Numbered from the stretch's first letter, positions 1-12,558 are shown. The stretch: DNA of 64,000 nucleotides from Thamnaconus septentrionalis (GCA_009823395.1 CM020509.1:5035501-5099500); one strand, 5' to 3'. The notes: generated by a model from the sequence alone, not told the origin. Numbers and translations: made by a program.

Positions 1-1039
1 TAATATGTGTCAGGGAGTTGATGGGCGAGAAGATTAGTCGGTTACGCGGCGAACGGATTATTAATCATTCATTTAACTCCAAACAGAAAAAAAAAAAAAA
101 TCACACGACGGCTGAGGTGACAAAAGTGAGAATTAGGAACAAATTAAAGCGTCAGTAATTGATAATAAAAAGAAGCGTCAAGTTTTATGGACCAACAAAA
201 GTGCGAGTAGAAACACACCGGCTGCTGTTGTAGTGAAATAAAGGGGTGTTACAGGCTATAATAAAATGCGCTCACTATTCCAGTTCTGACCGAATCGGGA
301 TTAACGTGTTCACATGCGCGTTTCTAAAGATCTGCAATCACAGCGCAAACTGGAGCAGCATTTTGCAAAAAACGACAAATGACAGCGACGCTGCTTATTG
401 TGGGTTCAGCTCGAATAAATACACACTCAAGTGTTGTCGGCGAGCATTTCAATCGAAAGACGAGAGAGTGTGTGTGTGTGTGTGTTGGTCACTGGATGTT
501 TGTTTTGTCGCTGTGCCACGTGGCTGAGGCCACGTGCATGTCCACACAGTCAGCATTCCATTTTGGTTTGGAATCAATGTTTCTCAAAATCCAATATCTG
601 AAACTGTAAAAATGACGTGCACAGAGGTGGAATACCTTAAAAAAAAAAAAAAAAAAAACCTGATCGCAACTCAGATGTTGCAGTGGAGGGAAACACAGTC
701 ATAGTAAGCCTGAAACATCCAATTAATCCTCATTGTCCTTTTTGTTTGTCATTTTAATCCCCGGCATTGTGAGCTCTTAAGAGACGTTAATGAAGGTTGA
801 TGAGCGCGTCGCTCGTGGAAATTCCGCTCGTCAAATTCATAAGGTTGAGAGAGTGGTAGTAAGAGCGCGGCGCAATCATAAAAACAACAGACAACAATAA
901 TAAAAAAGACAAAAAGCAAAGGCTTGTAAGGCATCCAAGAGTCAATTTGTTTAAAAAAAAATCAAAGGAAGGAAGGTTAAAAAAAAAAATCCACTCTGGG
1001 AATTAAATTTACTGTAACTGAGTCCACTGTGTCACTAGC

Positions 1040-1345
1040 TCCACCTTTTGCTCTTTGCTCACCTCCCAGCATGCAGAAACCCCCGACCGGGCACCGGTAA
1101 CAAGGGCCGTGCCCTCACAGCCAACACACGCCGGCCCGCCGAGAGGGAAGCCTGCTGGGCAGCAGTGAACAGAGGCGGCCGGGGAGGCGCTAGGCCACGC
1201 GGTCAAATTGGCACCCGGTGTCACCCTGTCAACACCTCCTCGGCCCCGCCGGAAAAACCTGCGCATGCCGACGCCAATTATGCTCCCCCGAGCCCTGTCG
1301 AGGCGGCGGCCGCTTTGTTCGTCTCCGGAGAGGCAGACGGAGGAT
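1040..1345. other. GC-rich unique block in intron 3
   Basis: A CpG-containing stretch of mixed composition with no repeat resemblance, standing out from AT-rich flanks. Parts such as GCCGACGCCAATTATGCTCC look like non-coding regulatory sequence. The frames across it have no recognisable protein similarity. Conservation is not tested. Confidence 0.3.
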
Positions 1346-1424
1346 AATTTCTCTTTATTCCAATCTCCTTGTTGCACCGCGGGGGTCAAATCGCTGTGTT
1401 TTAAACCAGTGTTAAATGTGAAGT

Positions 1425-1845
1425 AGTGTTGTACAGCTGGAGATTGGTCTCGGTCTCCAGACCATTTTTTAAGGGTCTCGGTCGTCTCAGAGTCGGAGGC
1501 ATTTTTACTGGGTCTTGTCTTGGTCTTGGACTGGACGGACTCGGGATTTTTGATCAAGACCGGTCAAGACTCCAACAGCCAACACCACAATGACAGATAA
1601 TACGGGAAAATAATCCAGCTGCTGCCATTCAAAATAGTTGGCAAAGCACAAAATGTTAAAGAAAATGATTAAAAGATACCTCGCTGAAAAGAGTTGCTGC
1701 TGTTCGATCTAGAAGCAAACTTGAAATGAAAAAAAATTCTGGTAATTTTTTCTGTTTTGTTGTTATTTTTCTTTGATATACAAAGTTTTGATCCCAGTCT
1801 TTATAATGTCTTGGTCTCGGCTGGTGCGGCCTTGACCACAATACA
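1425..1845. repeat. Interspersed repeat rich in TCTTGGTCTCGG motifs
   Basis: The left end (1440-1560) carries repeated GGTCTCGGTCTCCAGACC, GTCTCGGTCGTCTC and GTCTTGTCTTGGTCTTGG. The right end (1795-1845) carries GTCTTGGTCTCGGC and CTTGACCACAA. This composition is familiar from teleost non-autonomous DNA repeats. Boundaries are approximate and the family is not named. Confidence 0.5.
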
Positions 1846-2116
1846 AACTTGAAACAATTGCAGAGTGTTTATTGGACGGATGAGAGACTCAAATCTAAAT
1901 CCACTCCAGTGGCAGGATGCAAAAAAAGTCTGACCTTGAACCAGGAAAGGACCTGGACTTCATGTTAACTTTTATTTTTAAAAGGTTCCGTATTGCGAAA
2001 AACGAGGGTTGGGGGGGTGGAGGGCGGAGGGGGTTGCGTTATGAAGCCGGGGCGATCTTTGCCGGAGCGACCGCGTTAATAAAATCACATATGAAATTTA
2101 AAAAAAAAATAAAATT

Positions 2117-2282
2117 GGGGGGCGAGGGGGAGGCGGAGATGCAGAGGAGGGGAGGGGAGGAGAGGGGGAGGGGAGGGAGAGAGGAAGAGAGCGGCGGAGA
2201 GAAAGTGGGAGAGCAGCAGAACGGGGCTGGGAGCCGGGGATGATTTCTCCCGGGGATGAGGGATGCGTTTGTGTGTGCGTGC

Positions 2283-2338
<56 letters not shown>

Positions 2339-2550
2339 GTGCAGGGAGGAAGGGGAGGGGAAGGGGAGTTGAGAAGGAGGAGGAGGAGGAGGAGGGAGGA
2401 GGGGGGAGAGTACAGAGCGAGGGGAGAATGAGCGAGCGAGCGAGCGAGCGAGCGTGGGGGGATGAGAGAGCGGTGGTGGAGGGGGAGGGGAGGTGGGGGT
2501 GGATGAGGGGATGTGGAGGGGGGATGGAGGGAGGGAGGGAGGAAAGTGAG
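2117..2550. repeat. Polypurine tract interrupted by (GT)n and (GAGC)n
   Basis: GGGGA and GAGG purine runs flank a (GT)n array (about 2270-2335, core of about 24 units). (GAGC) units follow at 2429-2453. The whole stretch is low complexity. Confidence 0.8.
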
Positions 2551-3414
2551 GCGAGGCAGAGCTGATTGAGATTCGGGGCCTCCAGAGCTGCAGGCTCGCC
2601 GAGAGCTCGGGGAGAACACGCTCAGTTATTGGAATTCTTTTTCTCTCCTCCTCCACCCCCCCCCTCCTTTTTTTTCTAATGAATTAATTCTTCTCATCCA
2701 ATTTAGGTGAAGATGAAAAGAGAGCAGCGCTGCAAGCATCAAATTTAGCTTCTTTTTTTTTATTATTATTATTTTGTTGACCGGGGCTGTTTCTGTTCTG
2801 TACACTTCATTTTTGTAATTCATTGTTTTCTTTTTTTTTTTTCTTCAGTTGTTGTTGTTCTCTTGTTTACAAAAAATATGTATTAAAAAAATAAAAGTAA
2901 TAATGACCAACAGCCACATGAAAGAGTGTTTTTTTTTTGGGGCAAATTCATTTACTGATATGCCGAAAACAAAGAGCGCCACCCCTCCCGTCCGACAGCA
3001 ACAGTAACAGCCATTCACCGATACGCAACACAGCCAACCGCCACATGCATACAAATCACACCACCGCTGGAAATACGGAGGAAAACCAGAGTGACCTTAA
3101 AAATACCCTCCACGTGACACCAGGCCTCACGTCAAGCGGCAGCCAGCAGAGCAAAAAACACAAACGAGGTAAACAACAGGTTCTGAACTTCACTGGCGCT
3201 GCAGCGCTGTCGACTGGCTGGCGGGAATCAAAACTTGGGTTGAAATGCATCAAGATGAAGGATTGAGGAAAGAAACAAGTGAATTACTGCGTATTGAAAA
3301 CAGGGTCCCAACTCCTATCAATAATCTACTGAGTGAAAAAACCTTTGGGCTTTTGCTCACTGCACTTTCAGAAAGTGTTTGCCAAAGTACAAGTGTTTGG
3401 AAAGCAGCCCTTAC

Positions 3415-3577
3415 TGATGTCACAAAGGGTAGCGTTATAACCCCCAGTGTCTGTGATCACGCCTCCAACCGGGTGTTGGCTCCGCCCTTTAGGGCGGCCT
3501 CAGTTTCTCCTCCTTGCAAACATAGAAGTTCCAACAAAGTATCAGTTTTAGCTGGAGGCTGTAAACACAGGGCTAAA
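3415..3577 (-). repeat. Copy of the TTAGCCCTCTGTTTACAGCC repeat family
   Basis: On the minus strand: TTTAGCCCTGTGTTTACAGC, then CTCCAGCTAAAAC, TTGGAACTTCTATG, AGGGCGGAGCC and, at the far end, CCCTTTGTGACATCAG. The same motifs in the same order occur at 8515-8711, 56535-56732 and 62179-62340. It is probably a non-autonomous mobile element; the family name is not known to me. Confidence 0.65.
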
Positions 3578-4178
3578 TATCAGTTTTTAATATAATGTGT
3601 TTTTGGTGATAACTAATCCTTCACCATCATTGGACGGTGACGTGCATGAAATGTTGCCACTCTCTGACCAATTGGAAGCCTCTGCCCTGTGAGCAACTGG
3701 CTGCCTCTATGAAAAAAACAATGCTAATTTAGAGTTAAAAGATTTGACAGGGCTTCGCCATCCTAAACATTCGCTGAGGCTTCTTTCTGAGATAGTCAAG
3801 CGAAATAAACCCGAGTAAAATCAAAGCAGTGATGTCAATAATAATCAACACTGCCTTGAGATTTTGTATCGAAAGTATCTCACCTTCATTATTTCACAGT
3901 GTTTACAATTCTTTTGTTTTCTTATTTTTTGCAACTCTGAGATTCTGAGAGTTCTAACCGCACACACCCGCAGACCGACGGCTGGCGCCATTTAATGTCA
4001 GAGCAAGCGGCCGTGCGGCACTGCAGCCCCGGGTTCACGGTACAGGGAACATGGAATCCCTCCGGCTGGCAACGCTGACGAGGTATCCGGCCTCGCACAA
4101 GACATTAAGAGGAAGCGAGCCGTCCGGATCAGACGGCGTACGGCGGAGTACATATTCACTCCGGATCGCTGGACGATT

Positions 4179-4182
<4 letters not shown>

Positions 4183-4220
<38 letters not shown>
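4183..4220. repeat. (TC)n microsatellite
   Basis: About 19 uninterrupted TC units, flanked by further pyrimidines. Confidence 0.95.
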
Positions 4221-4223
<3 letters not shown>

Positions 4224-5616
4224 TTCTCTCTTTCCCCAAAGACGAAAGGAGATGAGCTCAGCCTCGGAGCTCTCCCCAAGACCTCGGTGTCAGGCCGGGA
4301 TTATCTCACAGGTGCAATCTGTGTTTCCTCTGCTTCTCCTCAAAAGATCTTGTTCACGTCCTCCTAGCAGAGTTTTCAGCAACACCTGAGGGGTCGTGGA
4401 TCGAGTCGAGGTCTAACAACCCCAAAACACTGAAAAAATGTGGGCAAATGTGTTTTAATTCTAAAGTTCAAAAATAAGACGACTAGAAAGAATATGTTAT
4501 ATGTGTCATTATCTGCCCAGAATAGCATTTAGGGCCTTATGAGTCATACACTTTTTTAAGGAGACAAAATTTGCAGTCAAAATTAAATCCTGACTTAAAC
4601 ATATTTTTAGTACAATAATATGTGTGTGTCAAAAAATGACTCACTATTGACTAAAGTGTTCAAAAACTGTAACATCTTGCATTACAATTTTGAGATTAAA
4701 TCTTTCTTTGTCCTCATATTAAAACTAATACAGGACAAGATGGAGCAAATAATAGCATATTTGTTGGATTTGTGCAGTTGCAAAACAGTTCTATGGTGCT
4801 GTTTTATCACGTCAACAGTGCTCACAGTAATTCACATTTATTTTGCCATAATAAAGGTTGAGGTATTTTTCTTTTGTTGCAGAAGAAATGAATCTAGCAT
4901 CACTTTAAGACAGTTGTTTTATGTCTGCACTGCTCCAGGGCAAAACAAGCGTGTGCAGTGTTCACGTGATGACACTGTGTTTTAATTCCACTACAGGGTT
5001 GAGTGTCGAGCGTCTCTGCAATCACGTGTAGTTGGAAACTACTGGTAGTTCTACCGGCCGTTGACCAGATACTGTATTGGCAGCAACGCATTTAAATAAA
5101 ATATTTAAAGAACCCAAGTGGATGATTTACTGCCATCTAATGGTCAGGAAGTAGCTTAGCTTTGCTACAATGTGGTCAGACACCGAGATCAGACTTGTGG
5201 TCTGGACTCAAACCTACTTACTTATGGGTGTAAATATAAAGGTTTAAATGTTGCACTGGACCTTCACATTTTTACTCAACTGTGCTTTAGACATTTTGGA
5301 TTATTTAGGGAATTAAGCGTCACCCAGCTTCATACCTGATTTCTTCTTCTTCATCTTCTTCTTCCATAAATTATTCATCAAGTACAAAAGGACCTGGTAC
5401 TTTGTGACAGAAAGGCCACCCCGTGTCACTTGACAACAACATGAAAACAACGAGGACAGGAGGGGGAAACGGGGGAATCAAAGGCTTGGAGTGGATTTGA
5501 TCTTTAACCAGTTAAACACCTTGCCTGGTCCATTATGACGGCCTGTGATCTATTATTCATGGCGGGAATGAGCTGGGGGAGGGACTTGGGAGGGCTATGG
5601 GGGGGTCAGACATTAC

Positions 5617-5789
5617 CTTTGTAAACATGGGCTTCCCGTGCTGGGTGACCATGGTGCACTGATCACAGTCCAGGGTGATGCAGGAGTTGTGGAAGGACTC
5701 CTTGGAGTGCTTGAGGATGTAGTGGAGCTCGGTGACGCCACCCTCGAACACCGTGCTGAAGTAGCGGGGGATCAGCGTCCGGCCGATGG
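5617..5789 (-). CDS. ldb2: LDB2 exon 3 (end of Thr79 to Lys136)
   Basis: After two bases that finish the Thr codon, the exon encodes IGRTLIPRYFSTVFEGGVTE, LHYILKHSKESFHNSCITLD and CDQCTMVTQHGKPMFTK. STVFEGGVT and DCDQCTMVTQHGKPMFTK identify LDB2 rather than LDB1, which has RSIFEGGAT and DCDQGSMVTQHGKPMFTQ. The acceptor follows a pyrimidine tract, CCCCCCTGCAG|CC, and the donor is AAG|GTAATG. The exon sits in the middle of the self-association domain. Compared with the usual LDB2 (TDLYYILKHSKESYHNSSITV) it has E, H, F, C and L substitutions, again suggesting a diverged duplicate. The next exon lies outside the window. Confidence 0.96.
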
Positions 5790-6768
5790 CTGCAGGGGGG
5801 AGACAGAAAGAAGGTCGACAGCTTTCACACACAGGCCGCAAACACGGTGCTAATGGAGCGACCAAGGCGAGGCCTTCACCGCTGCTCACACGGTCGTTTC
5901 TACGACGTCCGCAGGAAAAGTCACCAGCGAGCGCAGCCCAGTTTACGCCGGGCATTCTAAGAGGGTATTTAAAGGTACGGCGACGCGTTGCGACCTTTTG
6001 AGTTAAAGGAGGATTGAAAACAGTTGCAAGCATGTGTTTGGAATACTGATGAAAACACACACAAAAAACACAGTTTCAATTTTCAGGCACATTCAACTGT
6101 CTTAAAAACAAACAGTCATGAAGTAAGCAATGAAATCTATAAACTATACATAAATAAATAGTTTTTGCAGGTTCTCTATGGTTGGATATTTCATTCACTG
6201 TACAGTTTACTACTGGTACAGAAAATTATTTCTAGAAAACGGAAAAGAATCTTAAAATAAAGCCTTGAGAAAGAATACTGCAAATGTATTAAAGATATTT
6301 AAGATTGTACACATTTGAATGTTCGATGAAGCTGAGATTATACACATTAAAATACATAGAAAATTCGATACTAGACGTGATTGAATTTCTTTAAAAAGTT
6401 TCTTGGGAGAGAAAAAAAGTGGGCAGATTTTCTTAAAAAGGCGACGGAAGAATCGATTTAACAGCTGAGAACCAACAACACCCTAAACTCCTGACAAGAT
6501 CCACACACACTGATGAACGTTGTCCTTGCATAAATATCAAACCCATCTCTCTGAAGTTCTGCCTGTTGTCTCATGTTGCAGGAATCTCTGAGGAGTGTTG
6601 TGTGAGTTCGTCCTGGACGATGTCTTCAAAAACAAAACAAAACAAAACAAAACAAAAGCAAAAAAAGAAAAACGCAAGCAACCAGACGAGAATCTGACTA
6701 AAAGCCGCCTCAGACTTTCAAGCTGCAGCTGTTTCTCCTGATTGCGGCTGGGCTCGGCGTGCAAAGAC

Positions 6769-6789
6769 GCTGCTGCTGCTGCTGCTGCT
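6769..6789. repeat. (GCT)n trinucleotide repeat
   Basis: Seven GCT units inside the intron; not part of any coding frame. Confidence 0.85.
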
Positions 6790-7438
6790 GACAGCGATGC
6801 TAGAAGACGGAGAGCGCAGCGCCGCTCGGCCAGAACCTGTTTGCCATCCAAGAAACACTCGAATCAAACTCAACACCAAAATGCAGTTTGATTCTTCTTT
6901 TTTTTTTTCCCTCGCCCTGAAGCGAGTCTCAGATAAATGTTCCAGAGCACAAATCTTTGCCGCACATCCAGTGATTAAAGGTTTTTCCTTTGAAACAATA
7001 TCATGAATTCTGGACCTTTTTTGTTCCCTCCTTTCTCTTTCCTCGCCGGATGCCACATAATATAAAACGCAAATGCTGGAATATTCCTAGAAAGTCTGAA
7101 ACAAAAGAGCTAAAAGGAAAAAAAAAAAAAAAAAAAAAGCAAGGAGGGGAGAATATTTTCACATATTGTTTTCTGCGGCAATACGACCGCACGAGCGCAA
7201 ACTCAATAATTGAGACGGACGAGTTGGTTTTTTTTTGCCTTTTTTTTCCTCAGTGCAAACTTTTTGCAGGAGCCTAAAGAGACGAGGAGCGGGCTGCATG
7301 ATAAAAAACTGAAAGAGGAGGGGGAGGAGGAGTCAGAAAAAGGAGAGAAAGACTTTTTTTTTTTTTTTTTTTTAGCCCTCAGGCTCTGTCTGGTTTCCAA
7401 CCCTGTGTTCATCTTCACCGCCGAACGAGAAGAATGGA

Positions 7439-7443
<5 letters not shown>

Positions 7444-7482
<39 letters not shown>
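7444..7482. repeat. (GA)n microsatellite
   Basis: About 19 uninterrupted GA units on the plus strand. Confidence 0.95.
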
Positions 7483-7484
<2 letters not shown>

Positions 7485-8514
7485 GTTATATCAAGGGATG
7501 CGGCAGCCAGCCGGCTGCAGAAACTTGGATGTGTTCATGCGCTAGAACGCCTTTCTCTGCTCACGACCGACCGCAGATATTCAGCCTATTTCTTTGTTAA
7601 TAGCTGACTTTTTTTCCTCCCTCAACGCCGTGCTCAGTCGAGCTGGGATCCCTCCGAGGAGCCCCGTCCTCACCTCACTTCTCCCCCCCCCGGCCCCCCC
7701 CTCTCTCCTGAGAAAGAGAGACGCAGAAGAGAACAGAGCAGCGTCTTTAGCAGCAACGCCGTCGCACCTAAACTTCAGCTTTTCCGCAGCTCTGGACTTT
7801 GTCTTTTTGTCTTAAAGCGTCTCTGCCGCTCTATCTGGGCGAAAATCCCCAAAATCCTGCGACACGACTTCTATTCACCGGACCAGAGTGCAGCGAGTCC
7901 GCTGGGTCCTTGTTGTTCAGGCTCCAGCTCATCTTTGACGCAGGCCAAAAAAAAAAAACAAACATCAAATAATATAAGAATAAAATAAATTATAATGATA
8001 AAAAAGTTTACATTGTCATATAAAGAGGGTTCACTAGCAGTCGTTTCATCTGTTCCAACAAGATTATTAAATATCAGAAACAAGCTAATTTATTAAACCC
8101 TGATTTATGGAGACAAGTTGCTTTAAAGAATGGAATTAATTGGATTAGCAGTTTCCAATAATAACAATAACAGCAGGATTTATTTTTTGCACTCACCAAA
8201 AAAGGTTAGAAACAGCTACAAAATGATTTAATACCGCTTATAATTAACAATTCAAATAATTTCATAGTAATACAAATGTAATTCTGAAGTAATAGTATAA
8301 AGAGAAAAAAAAGCGAGCTAAATGAAACATAAAATAAAATAAATCTATATCTATAAAGATGAGACTCAGAGGCAACATTTATGACTGTCGTGAGAGCACT
8401 TTTTATGTTCATTTTTATTTTAATAGATCTCACAACATACAGATTTTCTGATATTTATTTAAACCCCAGACTCCAGTGAGACGCTTCACATAATCAATTA
8501 TCCATCAAGAAACA

Positions 8515-8711
8515 TTTAGCCCTCTGTTTACAGCCTCCTGCAGTAAATCGATGTGTTTCCATGCCAAAACTGACTTGCTTTGCTGGACCTTCCACATGAT
8601 CAGAATGGAACAAAAACAGGGCCTTCGGAGGGGGCGGAGCTAATGCCTGGCTGGGGGTGTGGTCTCAAACCTGGGAGACATGCCACAGCCCCTTGTGACA
8701 TCACACAAAAG
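8515..8711 (+). repeat. Copy of the TTAGCCCTCTGTTTACAGCC repeat family
   Basis: Starts TTTAGCCCTCTGTTTACAGC with CTCCTGC following, then GCTGGACCTTCCACATGATC, GGGGGCGGAGC, CTGGCTGGGGGTG, and ends CCCCTTGTGACATCACA. This is the best-preserved copy in the window and serves as reference for the family. Orientation is plus. Confidence 0.7.
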
Positions 8712-9045
8712 CAGACGTGAATCACGCTGGCGACACAGATTAACGTCAGAAAACAATGGTAGGTGGAAAATTTCCATTTTACGGGACCTTGAATAAAAGC
8801 TGGAACCGGAATTTCATGGGCCGCTCTGTGGTCGTGACCCTGTCTGTCTGTGTGGTTAAATAACAGCCAAAGCAGAAACAAGCCTCAAATCCTGACGCTG
8901 GGATTAGGAAGTGAGTGAGGGATTTCCCCCGCAGCGTCTCGCCAGTGCGGATTCTGCATCCTGGCGTCCTGCTGCCCAGCAAACCATCAGAGCTTCCCAA
9001 GAAGAAAGTTAAAAAAGAAATGAAGAAAAGAACCAGGAATCATTT

Positions 9046-9066
9046 GGTGGTGGTGGTGGTGGTGGT

Positions 9067-9114
<48 letters not shown>
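9046..9114. repeat. Compound microsatellite (GGT)n(GT)n
   Basis: About eight GGT units run directly into about 22 GT units, suggesting the dinucleotide array grew out of the trinucleotide or the reverse. Confidence 0.95.
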
Positions 9115-9115
<1 letters not shown>

Positions 9116-9299
9116 AGGGGCTGGAGGTCAAACCTGGGAGGTGGGGGAGGCAGGGGAGGAGAGCGATGCTGGCAGGGACAGTTAGCGGGGCAGAAGGGGA
9201 AAGAGAGGAAGGGGAGGGGGGAGGGCAGGAAGAGATATGGGGGGGTCGCACCCGTGACTGGCATGTTTTTCCGAATTCGATAAAGTCAGCCGCGACTAA

Positions 9300-9560
9300 A
9301 TAACGCATAAAATGTTTGGCGTGGCGAGCGGCCGCCCGGGCTGCAGGCTCCTCCGCTCGGCCGCAAGCGTAAGCGGAGCTCGCTCGCCCTCCCTCCCTCC
9401 CTCTCCCTCCCTCGCTCGCACAGCGCCCCCCCCACTCCCCCCACCCACCACCACCGCCGCCAACCCACCCTCCCCCTCCCTGTATCTTGTTCAGCCTCCA
9501 CCGCGGTTGAAAAACAAAGTACGCCTCGGAGTGGAGCTGACTGCTAATGCCGAGGCGGCG
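9300..9560. other. GC-rich block with pyrimidine runs
   Basis: High GC with CpGs around 9310-9390 and 9500-9570, interrupted by a C-rich pyrimidine run at 9388-9480. It may be a CpG island inside the intron; no promoter motif is recognised. Confidence 0.3.
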
Positions 9561-9579
9561 CTCCGAGAAGGTGGGGGGG

Positions 9580-9612
<33 letters not shown>

Positions 9613-9654
9613 AGGAATAAAAATGAGGAGGGGCTGGACTGGGTGAGGGAGCGC

Positions 9655-9667
9655 TGGTGGTGGTGCT

Positions 9668-9704
<37 letters not shown>
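9655..9704. repeat. Compound microsatellite (GGT)n then (GT)n
   Basis: A short GGT run precedes about 18 GT units; nearby 9766-9797 has (CCA)n. It is the second such trinucleotide/dinucleotide compound within 700 bp. Confidence 0.9.
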
Positions 9705-9706
<2 letters not shown>

Positions 9707-10204
9707 ACGTGGAATGAGTCGCTCGCTCAGGTGATGTGCAGACCTGCCTGTCAACCCCCCCACCCCCACCACCACCACCACCACCAGCACCACCACCTCA
9801 CCGTCGTCGTCCTCTCAGCCAAAACTGTCCTAATAAAAGCCTCCTCGTGCTCCACAGCTGCTCTCAGCAGGTCAGCCATCATTCCGGGGGGGGGGGGTGT
9901 GGGGCCCTCACCCCCACCTCCACCCCCCGCCACCCTCCCCGACGTGGCATTTACAACAGAGGCCCGATCAAGAGCGGAGCTGTGCTGGAGCTGGCACGCT
10001 GTGGCCAGCGTTGCCCGGCGGCCGGTTCAGACTTTTTACCCCCCTCTGGAGGAAACAAGCGGAACCCGAGTCGCGTTCAGCGGTCACAGGTTCTTCTCGG
10101 TCCAATCATTGGCCACGACCCCACGTGAGGTCGCAGGTCACCGAGGATGCGAGGCGAGAGCGCCGCCTGAAGGGGGCAAGGCGCTGCTGCGGTCGGTTTA
10201 CATC

Positions 10205-10400
10205 ATGGATGCATTAAAAGAACGAGATACCGGACTGGCGATGATTTTTTTTCCAGTGGCCACTCGAGGTACTGCAGCAAAACAAATCCGGTAGACCCAA
10301 AAATTATTTTTCCCATAGACTGCATTAAAAAAATAAACGCATCTAAAACGGTGAATTGTGTCATCCTATTGGTCAACACTTCAGAACGCATCACGTAAAT
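10205..10400 (+). repeat. Interspersed repeat with CCRGTGGCCAC...GGTAYTGCAG motif
   Basis: Contains CCAGTGGCCACTCGAGGTAC with TGCAG and TTTTCCCATAGACTGCATT. A related stretch at 15668-15960 has CCGGTGGCCACCTGTGGTAT with TGCAG in the same orientation. Family not named; boundaries approximate. Confidence 0.45.
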
Positions 10401-10945
10401 GAATTAAAAAAAAAAAAATTCCAACACTTGACACTTTTTGTCAAGGTGCCTAGATGTAACATCGCTGCAAACATCGCTGCACAGCCTTTTCAGTTTTCCC
10501 TGACGTTAATAAGCAGCTTTGTTGGCAGCGGCCAAACTGTGATGATGGGCCCGGCTTTGTGTAGCTTGATCCCCGACTAACTTTGACTCCTCTGCTCTGC
10601 TCCCTCAGATCAGCAGTGATGAAACAAAGGAGCAGCTTTCTTTGTGAGCACACACACACACACACGCTTGATTTACGTTTTCCAATTTTCATGTAAAAAA
10701 AAAATGGCAGTCCTATCCTAAAGAAAGTCATTTAGTTCGCGGTCGCGTACTCACTCGCTGATCAACGGTTCAGTCAGCTGGTGCACAGCTAGTGGAAATA
10801 CGCAGGAGACAAAGTGTTTGAAAGATGTCACGATAAGCAACATTTGAACGCTGATGTTTTCAGGGACCTCGTTTTAAGATAAAAGAAACTACTCAACCTA
10901 AACACAACAGTGGCCTGTTTTTATTAGTGCTCCCCCTGTAGGTCA

Positions 10946-10946
10946 C

Positions 10947-10984
<38 letters not shown>
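10946..10984. repeat. (ATCT)n tetranucleotide microsatellite
   Basis: About ten ATCT units on the plus strand, equivalent to GATA repeats on the other. Confidence 0.95.
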
Positions 10985-11059
10985 GGGCAGAAGGGCCTCT
11001 AATTGGCACGACAAACAGATCTGTTGCTTGCGGCGGGGAACGGCCTCGAGCCGAACGCC

Positions 11060-11195
11060 GCCAACGTTTATCTTTTGATAGACATTCAGATTAAACAGTG
11101 GGGGCGCGTTGGCAGCAGACGGACCCCCACGCCGCCGCCCCGTGTCAGCGCGGGCTATCACTTATCTTTTAATGGAAAGCCAGATTACACACTCA
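11060..11195 (-). promoter_or_regulatory. Pair of duplicated GATA-site motifs in intron 2
   Basis: Two stretches 94 bp apart, at 11068-11097 and 11162-11191, share the pattern TTATCTTTT-n-AT-n-GA-n-A-nn-CAGATTA-nn-CA, with about 22 of 30 positions identical. Each carries a GATA site (AGATAA on the minus strand) and a TAATCTG motif. Flanks match poorly, so this looks like an old tandem duplication kept at the motif, or convergent enhancer grammar. Function is inferred only. Confidence 0.4.
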
Positions 11196-12555
11196 CCGAC
11201 GGCGCGCCAGACAAACAACAAACTTCAGACAAACAAGTGCACAACGCCAGGCAAAAAACAGAGGAGAGGGAAAACAAAAACAAAATTGGCGCAGGCTGCA
11301 CATGATTAAACAACTTTTTCTTCTTCTTCTCCTCCGCCCCCTCCCGTGCAGGCTGGCCCGCCCTCAGATTGCCGAGGCACTCCACAGCCAGATTAGCAGG
11401 CACTTGTTTTGGGTTGAACACGACCAGCAACATATGCCTCTCAACTAGCGCGTTATACCCAAACATGCAATTTACAAATAATTAACGCCGTGTTAATTAG
11501 TCGCATTAATTCATGCCACTTTGTTAGGATGGCCCCCCCATGCCCCTCCACTCCCTACACCCCCTGCAGCCCACCCGCCCGCCCACACCCCCACCTCACC
11601 CTCTGCCGCCCACCCGTCCCCCTCCCTCCCCCTCCCCGCCGGTCCTCAGGAGTCGTGCCAGCAGCATCAGCCAGCGAGACGGCGGCTGGGATTTTTTATA
11701 TTTTTTTTCTCTCCCTGCTCTGAAGCGAAAGCAGGGGGTGTCAGAAGGAGGCAAGACGGGTCGCTGGCTGTGCTCGCACGCACGCGCAATTTTGCAGATA
11801 AATACTGACCCCTTTTTCGCATTTGAATTTAAAGACGGTTCACGTCGACCCTCCCTCACTCACTCAGTCCCTCCCAAACGGAAAAATCATCAGCGGCAAA
11901 AAATAAATAAACAAATAGCCGTGATGATAAGTGATAATTGAGAATAAAGATAGTAACACAAATCCTCTCTTCTGGGGGTGTTTAATGAGAATTTGCGAAA
12001 CAAGCGTTGAGCAAGCAAGCTAATAAAAATAGCTTCGTCGACTCCCCCCCCGCCTTTTTTTTTAATCCAGTTTCCATTTTCTCAGTCACTCAGCGCCGAC
12101 TGCAGACTGCAGACTGAGCGCCGGAGCTGACAGAGAAAGACAACTGTGGCAAAGTAAAACATGAATGAATAAATAATTGAACATTAGCTTTGATTTAATT
12201 TGTTGTTTTCACACAACTCCAAAAGGTTTGACTTTCTGATTTTTCCAAAAACAAACAACAAAGACACAAGCAAAGGGATGTAAAAACAACACCGCGCACG
12301 CTGCAAACATGTAAAGAGGGCAGTGAACAGTGCAGGAATGTTTGCAGCATGTCACAAAAACACGGCAGGATGATGTAAACGCGGCTCAGATTGGAAACAA
12401 ACCTCCTGCGTTTCCCCTTTTTTTTTGTGTCTTTTCACCCGTTTCTCCATGGCGGCTTGACGACTCTCGGATGTCGTGACAACACCAGCGTGCCACAGTT
12501 TATATTCTGCATTACGCTTAAAGGATTCACGCGCACTCCCGTGAACAGCTTCAGC

Positions 12556-12558
12556 TGT

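Larger units (their letters stand above)
1..5616. other. Intron 3 (partial) of ldb2: contents
   Basis: Begins inside the intron; no exon found. It holds an A20 run (639-658), a GC-rich unique block (1040-1345), a TCTTGGTCTCGG-type repeat (about 1425-1845), a purine-rich stretch with (GT)n (2117-2550), a repeat copy (about 3415-3577) and a (TC)n array (4183-4220). The region 4400-5560 is AT-rich and otherwise featureless; a degenerate GCACTGGACCTTCAC near 5250 resembles the GGTCCAGTGTGTAA repeat end. Confidence 0.6.
5790..9000. other. Intron 2, distal part: contents
   Basis: Holds (AAAAC)n at 6627-6656, (GCT)n at 6769-6789, A and T runs at 7118-7138 and 7354-7373, (GA)n at 7444-7482 and one interspersed repeat copy at 8515-8711. 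Between 7870 and 8460 the DNA is AT-rich with nothing recognisable. No exon is seen. Confidence 0.55.

Noticed and set aside
1..5616. Exon 4 of ldb2 (expected to begin Val-Cys and continue with a conserved block)
   Set aside because: No minus-strand frame with that similarity was seen; it must lie to the left of the window.
9671..10294. 207-residue plus-strand frame
   Set aside because: Starts in (GT)n and continues through (CCA)n; no recognisable domain, no ATG-based start.
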